From contig NZ_BALM01000017.1 of assembly GCF_000614975.1 (NCBI RefSeq), positions 1-64,000 of the forward strand: 64,000 nt of DNA. Reading direction: 5' to 3'. This DNA comes from Shewanella marina JCM 15074 (lineage in GTDB: Bacteria; Pseudomonadota; Gammaproteobacteria; Enterobacterales; Shewanellaceae). Below the pieces are notes generated by a model. The model worked only from the letters and a program-made list of their open reading frames with translations. It was not told the origin of the DNA and ran no database searches. This document shows positions 57,837 to 64,000 of the stretch, piece after piece (position 1 is the first letter of the stretch; each line of letters begins with the position of its first letter). A program made the position numbers and the translations under genes.

Positions 57837-58101
57837 TACCAACTTGATTAAGAAGGTAATCATTCAGCGGAAGTTCAAGGTGCTGTAGACAAGACGAACA
57901 TTTGAACAGAATAGTTATTCTATTTTGAAAATGTTCAACGCAGTATACGGCGCCTTGAAACCCGCACGAAGTGAGCTTTTCAGACCTTTCCATTTCGATG
58001 TTGCATTGATTTGAAAGGGAATAGCCATTACTACATCAATGCGCCTAGAACTGAAAAGGCTGACAAGCTCTGAATAGATCACATCTTTAATCAAATTGGT
58101 A
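57837..58101. mobile_element. MITE-like element with inverted ends and TAA target duplication
   Basis: The left end TACCAACTTGATTAAGA and the right end TCTTTAATCAAATTGGTA are inverted copies with one mismatch and one 1-base gap. The direct repeat TAA flanks both sides (57834-57836, 58102-58104). The 265-bp interior has nested inverted repeats (TTCAAGG/CCTTGAA, GAACATTT/AAATGTTC, AGAATA/TATTCT) and no coding gene. It starts three bases past the flgE stop. A similar repeat is common between genes in marine gammaproteobacteria as far as I recall. Confidence 0.8.
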
Positions 58102-58106
58102 TAAGA

Positions 58107-59468
58107 TTAACGAATTTGCAATACGGTTTGCTGCAGCGTGTTGTTAATTTCAAGTGCACGCGAGTTGGCTTGGAAGTTACGCTGCGCTGAAATCAGGTCA
58201 ACTAACTCAGTCGTCAAATCCACGTTTGATTGCTCTAAAGCAGAAGAACGAATAGAACCAAAAGTACCACTGCCCGGCTCACCCGCTAATGCAGGACCTG
58301 AACCCAAGCTTTCACGCCATGAAGTATTGCCCACTTGCGTTAACCCTTGCTCATTGGCAAAGGTGACTAGTGCGACACGTGCTAATGGCTCTGTTGTACC
58401 ATTACTGTAACTGGCATTAATCAAACCATCAGCGCCAATTTCAACGCCTGTAAGTCGACCCACCGTAGTACCGTCTTGCGTCAATTCACTCACTTCAAAT
58501 GGAGAGGCATACTGAGTTGGGTTATTAAAACTCAGTGTTAATGTTTGGGTACCGTCTGCGCCAGGACCTAATACGTTTGCCCCGCCCACACCAAGATTAA
58601 CGGTTTTAATTTCTTCAGGGGAACTGCCAACATATGCACCAACGTCATTAAAGGTTAATACTGAACCTTTCCAACCATCAGCGTTAGCGGCTTGACCTTT
58701 ACCGTCTGCCGTACCATCACCGTCAGTATCCGTATTATATTCAGATACTGCGCCATCAACATCGACAGGTTTACCATCGACGGCATAGAACGCAACCCAA
58801 TTACTCTCGCCAGTATGAGCAGCATTTTCAGGTCTAACATAATAAGTCGTCACAATATGAGGTTCACCCAGTGAATCATAAATAGTCACAGAGGTTGAGT
58901 TATTAAATGTTTCAGGTTTTTCAGGATCAAAATTAGCCGGATCAAGCGTTTTGTCTGCAGCATTCAAGTTCATTTGCATACCGACATTTTCAGTCATAAA
59001 CGGGCTACCTGCGGTATCAGGGATCTGTACAGGTTTGGTGGTGGTTAAACTGACCGAAGTTGAATTACCATCTTTATCAACAGGGAAGGTTTGTAAAAAA
59101 TTGCCCATTGAATCGGTTAAATAATTATCCGAGTTAACCTTAAAAGCGCCGGCACGGGTATAGTTATAATCTTTACTGTCACCGCCTGGTGATGTTACAA
59201 AGAAACCACCGCCATTAATCGCCATATCAAGCGAGTTATTCGTAAACTGCATACTACCTTGATGAAATTGCTGCGCCACTTGCGTAGTCGTTGCACCACC
59301 ACCTACCGCGGTTTTACCGTTCGCAAAAATTGAGTTGGCATACACATCGGCAAATTCAGCACGAGACTCTTTAAAACCAACGGTATTCACGTTCGCAATG
59401 TTGTTTGCAGTTGTATTTAGATCTTTCTGAGCTGCTGAAATTCCACTCAGCGCAATATTAAACGACAT
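58107..59468 (-). CDS. flgE: FlgE, hook protein
   Basis: The 453-residue product starts SFNIALSGISAAQKDLNTTA and has NNIANVNTVGFKESRAEFAD, a normal axial N-terminus, and the C-terminus SSALEQSNVDLTTELVDLIS. It forms the hook. Frame intact; a MITE-like insertion follows immediately. Confidence 0.96.
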   Translation of the reverse strand: MSFNIALSGISAAQKDLNTTANNIANVNTVGFKESRAEFADVYANSIFANGKTAVGGGATTTQVAQQFHQGSMQFTNNSLDMAINGGGFFVTSPGGDSKDYNYTRAGAFKVNSDNYLTDSMGNFLQTFPVDKDGNSTSVSLTTTKPVQIPDTAGSPFMTENVGMQMNLNAADKTLDPANFDPEKPETFNNSTSVTIYDSLGEPHIVTTYYVRPENAAHTGESNWVAFYAVDGKPVDVDGAVSEYNTDTDGDGTADGKGQAANADGWKGSVLTFNDVGAYVGSSPEEIKTVNLGVGGANVLGPGADGTQTLTLSFNNPTQYASPFEVSELTQDGTTVGRLTGVEIGADGLINASYSNGTTEPLARVALVTFANEQGLTQVGNTSWRESLGSGPALAGEPGSGTFGSIRSSALEQSNVDLTTELVDLISAQRNFQANSRALEINNTLQQTVLQIR

Positions 59469-59516
59469 AACTCACCTCTATTCGTATCCCTGAAGGAAGG
59501 TTAGATTTTTAAAAAT

Positions 59517-60287
59517 TTACACAAACTTTTTAGTTGATTCACTTTCAGCAACCGCTAACACGTCAGTTAACTTAATACTGCCCAAACCATCTAAATTCAA
59601 AATTGCACCGGTTGTTGCTGAGCCTAATGACACTGATGTTACGTGAGCATAAGTCGATACTGCTAACTCTTGTGACTCACCATCTACGCGGCCTGTTGCT
59701 TTAAAGCTATAGTTGCCCGCTTCAACGGGCTTGCCGTCTTTATCAAGACCATCCCATGCCACATCGACGTTACCGCCTTTACTGCCATCAACCTTGAAGG
59801 TATCAATTAATTGACCATTCTCATCTTCCACGCGAATAGTAATCTCATCAATTTCAGACGGGGTACTCACTACGCCTTTAAAACCACCGCCATCTTCACC
59901 CACATGGCCTGTATCTGATGGGATCAATACCTGTTGGCCGACTAGAGCCGATGCCTGTAGTGCTTGGCTTGAGGTCATTACCGCATTTAAATTAACGATT
60001 TGATCATTCAGCTTAGAGATACCATCTACCGTTGAAAACGATGCCATTTGCGCAATCATAGTGTCGTTATCAACTGGTTTGAACGGATCTTGCATTGATA
60101 ACTGCTGACTCAATAATGCAAAAAAGTCCTCTTGAGATAACTCTTTATTCGCCCCTGAATCTTCTGCGGCATTTAACGGATTTACGCTGTCGGCATTCGC
60201 GGGTGCTGGTGTTACCTTGTTCATTTGGCCTAAGCTAGATTGACCTAAACCAACATTATTTTGACCTAACTGATTAATTAAGCTCAT
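59517..60287 (-). CDS. flgD: FlgD, hook cap/scaffold
   Basis: The 256-residue product has ELSQEDFFALLSQQLSMQDP near 50-69, the FlgD export/hook-binding region, and a C-terminal FLGD_ig-like and tudor part (DVAWDGLDKDGKPVEAGNYS). It caps the growing hook. Frame intact. Confidence 0.94.
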   Translation of the reverse strand: MSLINQLGQNNVGLGQSSLGQMNKVTPAPANADSVNPLNAAEDSGANKELSQEDFFALLSQQLSMQDPFKPVDNDTMIAQMASFSTVDGISKLNDQIVNLNAVMTSSQALQASALVGQQVLIPSDTGHVGEDGGGFKGVVSTPSEIDEITIRVEDENGQLIDTFKVDGSKGGNVDVAWDGLDKDGKPVEAGNYSFKATGRVDGESQELAVSTYAHVTSVSLGSATTGAILNLDGLGSIKLTDVLAVAESESTKKFV

Positions 60288-60301
60288 ACATCACCTCGAA
60301 A

Positions 60302-60718
60302 TTAAGACTTACCGATACGTAAAGTTTGCTGCAACATCGATTTAGCAGCATCGGCAACTTGTACGTTCATTTGGTATGAACGTGAAGCTGAAATCATATT
60401 AGCCATCTCTTCCATCACATTAACGTTGGGCTTATAAATAAAGCCCTCTTTATCTGCCATTGGATGATCGGGCATATACTCTTTCAACATAGGTTTGTCA
60501 CTTTCAACAATCCCTTTAATCTGCACTCCAGTACCCACCTGACCTTGATTAGCCTTGGCCATTTCAGCGGCAAATACAGGTTGTCTGGCGCGATAGGTTT
60601 CCCCTGCACTGCTAGCAACTGAGTTAGCATTCGCAAGGTTACTGGCGGTGGTATTTAAACGCACTGACTGCGCGGACATACCTGATGCAGATACATTAAA
60701 AATATTAAATAAGCTCAT
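60302..60718 (-). CDS. flgC: FlgC, proximal rod protein
   Basis: A 138-residue rod protein: SLFNIFNVSASGMSAQSVRL, ASNLANANSV and the end NVMEEMANMISASRSYQMNV are family hallmarks. Frame intact. Confidence 0.95.
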   Translation of the reverse strand: MSLFNIFNVSASGMSAQSVRLNTTASNLANANSVASSAGETYRARQPVFAAEMAKANQGQVGTGVQIKGIVESDKPMLKEYMPDHPMADKEGFIYKPNVNVMEEMANMISASRSYQMNVQVADAAKSMLQQTLRIGKS

Positions 60719-60720
60719 GA

Positions 60721-61119
60721 TTATTGCCCCTTAAGCGCACGTTTTAGGCCAGAAAACTTACTGTCTAAAAAGCCGAGCGACATTTGGTACTCCAGCGCAT
60801 TTTGCATAAATGCATTTTTCTCTTGCTGCACATCGACCGTATTGCCATCGCCTGTATCAGGCTGATTAGGGACACGATAACCCACATGCTGCTGCGTAAG
60901 CGCTTGTAAATTAAAATGCTGATTGCTGGTATTAACCATGGCTAAACCATTTTGACGTGACTTAGCGGCTTTTAACGCGTTAGAAAAATCCATATCTTGC
61001 GCTTTAAAATGCGGGGTGTCGGCATTCGCTATATTGCTTGAAATCAACTCAGCACGTTGCGCACGTATGCCCACGGTAAATTGATGTACTCCTAATGCCT
61101 TATCAAAATTAATCGCCAT
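60721..61119 (-). CDS. flgB: FlgB, proximal rod protein
   Basis: A 132-residue protein: MAINFDKALGVHQFTVGIRA, SSNIANADTPHFKAQDMDFS and KNAFMQNALEYQMSLGFLDS. It is the first gene of the flgBCDE operon and is 35 bp after a sigma54 promoter. Frame intact. Confidence 0.95.
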   Translation of the reverse strand: MAINFDKALGVHQFTVGIRAQRAELISSNIANADTPHFKAQDMDFSNALKAAKSRQNGLAMVNTSNQHFNLQALTQQHVGYRVPNQPDTGDGNTVDVQQEKNAFMQNALEYQMSLGFLDSKFSGLKRALKGQ

Positions 61120-61154
61120 TTAATTGCCTCCTGCGATAGCGTACTCTTCACAAA

Positions 61155-61169
61155 GCAATTGGTGTGCCA
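61155..61169 (-). promoter_or_regulatory. Sigma54 promoter for flgBCDE
   Basis: TGGCACACCAATTGC on the minus strand; full consensus -24 TGGCAC and -12 TTGC with the right spacing. Confidence 0.92.
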
Positions 61170-61538
61170 AAAAAACAACTCTTCATAAACATGAGATAAA
61201 ACCTAATAACAACAATGAGTAATAACACCTATAAGACTTTATATAGGCTATAACCAAACGCGACTTTGCTACATTAATACGGCATAACTTTGCCGCCGTT
61301 GCCGCATCATCGCCATAACATTCTCAGTCAATGGTACGAACATTAAACAACTCTATGCGACTTAATAATTATTAGGCATAAATATTGCTTAACTCAGCAT
61401 GAGCTTAATATGAGATAAATTTTGCTAAAAATAATTAATAAAAAAATAAATGTTATTTACAATCAGTCAGTTAAAGAATAAAGAACAAATGCGACAGTCA
61501 AACTTCTGACGTTAATGCAAGGATGCTAACCAATCAAT
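61170..61538. other. Non-coding flgA-flgB gap where cheV and cheR are expected
   Basis: In Vibrio and Shewanella polar flagellar loci cheV and cheR lie between the divergent flgA and flgB. Here only 369 AT-rich bases without a gene or recognisable CheV/CheR piece remain between the flgB promoter and flgA. It holds a possible flgA promoter region, which I cannot place exactly. Confidence 0.7.
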
Positions 61539-62246
61539 ATGAGTTATTGCCATGTTCTATTCAGCTTAATGCTGCTTATTGCCAGCCCGTTAGTCGGAGC
61601 ACAAGACGCCAGCCAATTGACCGCAGCGCAGGTTGAAAAGATGGCCTATGAGGCCGTGGCCGCAAAAATGGCATCGATAAGCGATGCCAAAATTGTTATC
61701 GAGCCACAAACATTAGACAGCCGCATTCAATTACCGCGCTGTCTTGATAATGTCAAAGCAGAATTAGCCAGCAATAGAGCCATTAATCGAACTAACACCG
61801 TCAGGATCAGTTGCAATAGTCCTGATTTAGATTACCTGTGGCAGATGTTTTTATCTGTGCGCGTGCAAATCACCTATCCCGTTGTCGTCACCAACCAAAC
61901 CTTGGCACCGGGCGAATTGATTAATAGCAGCAATATAAAATTGCAATATCTTGATCAACACAGTTTACGTGGCAAGCAATTTACCGAGATAGCAAACCTA
62001 GATGGTGTAAGGGTTAAACGCCGCGTCGCCCAAGGGCATCCGATATTTGCTGACAACGTCTGCTTTATCTGTAAAGGCGATAGTGTCTCTATTTATGCCA
62101 TTTCAGATAATTTCCAAATTAAAACCCAAGGCGAAGCATTGGCTGATGGCAATATTGGGGATCGTATTAAGGTCAGAAATAGCAAAACCAATAAACAGAT
62201 TAATGCGTATGTCGAAAAAATTGGGATAGTGAGTATTCGCATGTAA
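61539..62246 (+). CDS. flgA: FlgA, P-ring assembly chaperone
   Basis: The 235-residue product has a signal peptide ending in PLVGAQD and a C-terminal SAF domain (TYPVVVTNQTLAPGELINSS, RVKRRVAQGHPIFADNV, LADGNIGDRIKVRNSKTNKQ). It helps FlgI assemble in the periplasm. Transcribed away from flgB. Frame intact. Confidence 0.94.
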   Translation: MSYCHVLFSLMLLIASPLVGAQDASQLTAAQVEKMAYEAVAAKMASISDAKIVIEPQTLDSRIQLPRCLDNVKAELASNRAINRTNTVRISCNSPDLDYLWQMFLSVRVQITYPVVVTNQTLAPGELINSSNIKLQYLDQHSLRGKQFTEIANLDGVRVKRRVAQGHPIFADNVCFICKGDSVSIYAISDNFQIKTQGEALADGNIGDRIKVRNSKTNKQINAYVEKIGIVSIRM

Positions 62247-62253
62247 TTTTTAC

Positions 62254-62280
62254 TAAAGGCAATTTACATCTTGCCGATAA
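62254..62280 (+). promoter_or_regulatory. Sigma28 promoter for flgMN
   Basis: TAAA, 15 bp, GCCGATAA: a perfect match to the sigma28 consensus, 35 bp before flgM. Confidence 0.95.
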
Positions 62281-62314
62281 CAAAGCAAGATTTATAAAAA
62301 TGCTGGGGATACCA

Positions 62315-62626
62315 ATGCCAATAAATATCAATAATCAAGTTAACAATGCGCTCAATAACTACGGTAAAGCGGCAGCAAATAAAGTTAACGATAACAACCT
62401 TGCCGCCAACAATAGTGCAAAAAGTGATTCCGTCACCTTTACCTCACAGGCGCAGCAATTGAATAATGTACAAGCAAAAATGCTAGCAACTCCAGAGGTT
62501 GATTTAGCAAAAGTAGCGCAGATTAAACAAGCCATTAGCGAAGGTCGCTATAGCGTAAATCCAGAAAAATTGGCACAAAGTATCAGCCAGTTTGAACAAC
62601 AACTGCAACCTAATACTGAAGAGTAA
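62315..62626 (+). CDS. flgM: FlgM, anti-sigma28 factor
   Basis: A 103-residue protein starting MPININNQVNNALNNYGKAA with the C-terminal sigma28-binding helices (EVDLAKVAQIKQAISEGRYS, VNPEKLAQSISQFE). It holds FliA inactive until hook completion lets it be exported. The ATG at 62315 follows GGGGA; another ATG lies five codons upstream. Its own promoter is FliA-dependent, forming a feedback loop. Confidence 0.92.
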   Translation: MPININNQVNNALNNYGKAAANKVNDNNLAANNSAKSDSVTFTSQAQQLNNVQAKMLATPEVDLAKVAQIKQAISEGRYSVNPEKLAQSISQFEQQLQPNTEE

Positions 62627-62628
62627 TC

Positions 62629-63054
62629 ATGACAGACATCGGCCTTTTGATAGAGCAACAACTGATTATTTTACAACAACTTGAACTGGTTATTTCGAAA
62701 GAATCGTCAGCGCTCGAATATCAAAAGCCAGATCTGTTGATGGCAATCGCAAAAGAGAAAGCCACATTGCTTACAAGTCTTAACGATAATGACAACATTA
62801 TCAGTAAGCATCCTCAGCAAGGACGCCTTGTGGTTGAAGATGAATTAGCACTCAAAGTTGAGCAAGCTAAACAGCAATTACGCCATTGCCAACAATTGAA
62901 TCGCAGCAATGCCAGCTTAATGGAAATGCAACATGCTAGCGTCAATCGTCTAGCACAAGCGATGCAAGCTTGCCGCAATAGTCACAGTATGACCTATGAT
63001 GATAAAGGCCAAACCTCCACCATAGCGTCACTTGGCAGTAATATAAAAGCCTAA
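62629..63054 (+). CDS. flgN: FlgN, chaperone for FlgK/FlgL
   Basis: A 141-residue helical, Gln-rich protein (LIEQQLIILQQLELVISKES; CRNSHSMTYDDKGQTSTIAS, a typical FlgN end). It binds the hook-associated proteins before export. It starts 3 bp after flgM. Frame intact. Confidence 0.9.
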   Translation: MTDIGLLIEQQLIILQQLELVISKESSALEYQKPDLLMAIAKEKATLLTSLNDNDNIISKHPQQGRLVVEDELALKVEQAKQQLRHCQQLNRSNASLMEMQHASVNRLAQAMQACRNSHSMTYDDKGQTSTIASLGSNIKA

Positions 63055-63078
63055 TGATATTGTACGACTCTCCAATCC

Positions 63079-63105
63079 AGCGGCTTAGTTAAGTCGCTTT
63101 TTTTT
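63079..63105 (+). terminator. Terminator after flgMN
   Basis: AGCGGCTTA-GT-TAAGTCGCT (one G-U pair) and seven Ts on the plus strand. Confidence 0.88.
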
Positions 63106-63138
63106 GCCTAAAAAACGACTTTTAACATATAAGCCCAT

Positions 63139-63164
63139 AAAAAAACCTAGCAATGCTAGGTTTT
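63139..63164 (-). terminator. Terminator after flgOP
   Basis: AAAACCTAGC-ATT-GCTAGGTTTT with more Ts on the minus strand, 26 bp past the flgP stop. Confidence 0.9.
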
Positions 63165-63189
63165 AACTTAATAAGCGATTTGAACGCCC

Positions 63190-63645
63190 TTAAAAGTATT
63201 GTACTTGACGCATCTGTTGCTGCTGGGCACTTTGTTGATATAAGCGCCATACCTGCTCAAAATCGAGTTCAAGCTCAGTCACATAAAAATCATCTACTGG
63301 GTAGGTTTTGACGACCTTGGCACCACGAATAATCCCTTTTACCGAAGTGCGAATTTGTTCATCTTTAACAAGCCAATCATCCACCGTGGTATTGGCCGAA
63401 ACTTGCTGACCATAAACTTGTTCAGCAAGCTCACGATACGCCGCAATCTTAGAAGCTTGCATCGCCATCAACACCTTTTGTGCATGACTGCGAGCAGGTT
63501 GTTCCTTTAACGGCGCATAACCTGTTGCGGTTAGTTTAGGTAGCTGCTGCGGGGCTTGCAACATAATCACTTCAGGTTCATTGCTCGCACAACCGCCAAA
63601 AAGAGCACTCGCCGCAACGACCATTGCTACAGGTAATAATCTCAT
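63190..63645 (-). CDS. flgP: FlgP, LPP20-family flagellar outer-membrane lipoprotein
   Basis: The 151-residue product has a lipobox in LFGGCASN (Cys19), and a middle KIAAYRELAEQVYGQQVSAN followed by VKGIIRGAKVVKTYPVDDFY, as in FlgP/LPP20 proteins that build an outer disc and stabilise sheathed or polar flagella. It overlaps flgO by 4 bp. Frame intact. Confidence 0.88.
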   Translation of the reverse strand: MRLLPVAMVVAASALFGGCASNEPEVIMLQAPQQLPKLTATGYAPLKEQPARSHAQKVLMAMQASKIAAYRELAEQVYGQQVSANTTVDDWLVKDEQIRTSVKGIIRGAKVVKTYPVDDFYVTELELDFEQVWRLYQQSAQQQQMRQVQYF

Positions 63646-64000
63646 GATTTACCTCCAAGAAAAGTCACCGCTTGCTGGGCATTATCAACCCCTCGGCTTA
63701 ATTTACCTTGATTGATTGTGACCTGCTCGGTTGTCTTTATATAATTAGGCAATTGCGCAGCAGCAATATGGGTTTGTGATGCTGCTAATATACGATTAGT
63801 GCGTTTATCTAAAATACGGCTATTAACCAGTACACTATCGGCCGATGGGCTAAGCGTCGTCACCATCACATATTGCACGAGCATCTCTTGCGATAACCGT
63901 TGCCAATCACGGCTGAGCATGAAATCCCCCTCTTTCGACACCTGCATCGCCACCGCCAAGCTAGCATCAACCACATTGTGGCCTTGTTGCTTAAAATGCG
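63642..64000 (-). CDS. flgO: FlgO, flagellar outer-membrane protein (5' end outside window)
   Basis: The last 118 codons of FlgO are present; the frame is open through the right edge and no start is seen inside the window that is likely real (a GTG at 63974 is internal). VDASLAVAMQVSKEGDFMLS and LVQYVMVTTLSPSADSVLVN match the FlgO domain. FlgO and FlgP act together at the flagellar base in the outer membrane. Confidence 0.85.
   Translation of the reverse strand, partial: HFKQQGHNVVDASLAVAMQVSKEGDFMLSRDWQRLSQEMLVQYVMVTTLSPSADSVLVNSRILDKRTNRILAASQTHIAAAQLPNYIKTTEQVTINQGKLSRGVDNAQQAVTFLGGKS

Noticed and set aside
57640..57993. A 117-codon open frame between flgE and flgF
   Set aside because: It runs through the MITE-like element, the terminator and the flgF start, and shows no protein family features.
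1..64000. CRISPR arrays, tRNA or rRNA genes, phage or defence systems
   Set aside because: No regularly spaced repeats, cloverleaf genes, integrase or known defence domains were recognised in the window.

Overview
The window looks like chromosomal DNA of an AT-rich marine gammaproteobacterium, most likely Shewanella or a close Alteromonadales relative. The evidence is the layout: a polysaccharide operon with an SLBB export protein, then rfaH, a POT peptide transporter, an RssB-like response regulator and MlaA, joined directly to one contiguous polar-flagellar locus of the FlrA/FlrB/FlrC type (fliA-flhG-flhF-flhA ... fliE, flrCBA, fliS-fliT-fliD-flaG, flagellins, flgL to flgB, flgA-flgM-flgN, flgP-flgO). 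The genus is inferred from remembered gene order, not from a search.

Layout: 1-9.9 kb is a very AT-rich minus-strand surface polysaccharide operon (acyltransferase, Wzy-like polymerase, glycosyltransferases, the FdtA/FdtB/FdtC set for a 3-acetamido-3,6-dideoxyhexose, a pyruvyl transferase, a nitroreductase-like protein, Wzz). It is headed by a 941-residue SLBB export protein (10.0-12.8 kb). The leader of that operon (13.0-13.4 kb) holds a tandem 95/96-bp repeat, and each copy carries an RfaH ops element (GGCGGTAGCGTG exact, plus a one-mismatch copy). rfaH itself is the next gene upstream. From 14.4 to 18 kb come a POT transporter, the response regulator and mlaA. From 18 to 64 kb everything is flagellar.

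The main observation is that the flagellar locus seems to be decaying. Its regulatory wiring is largely intact: six sigma54 promoters, five sigma28 promoters with exactly 15-bp spacers, operon terminators, and four full-length flagellin genes. Seven genes, however, carry a single net -1 frameshift each (cheY, fliH, fliF, flrC, flgK, flgJ, flgF). The chemotaxis genes expected at two places are absent: cheZ-cheA-cheB-parA-cheW after cheY, and cheV-cheR between flgA and flgB. The remaining cheY is frameshifted and also has Glu in place of the phospho-accepting Asp. A 265-bp MITE-like element with inverted ends sits directly after flgE. All non-flagellar genes appear intact. Taken together this suggests recent loss of swimming motility with chemotaxis lost first, while a large RfaH-controlled polysaccharide locus is kept. 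The frameshifts alone could be base-calling errors; the absence of the che genes and the CheY substitution could not.
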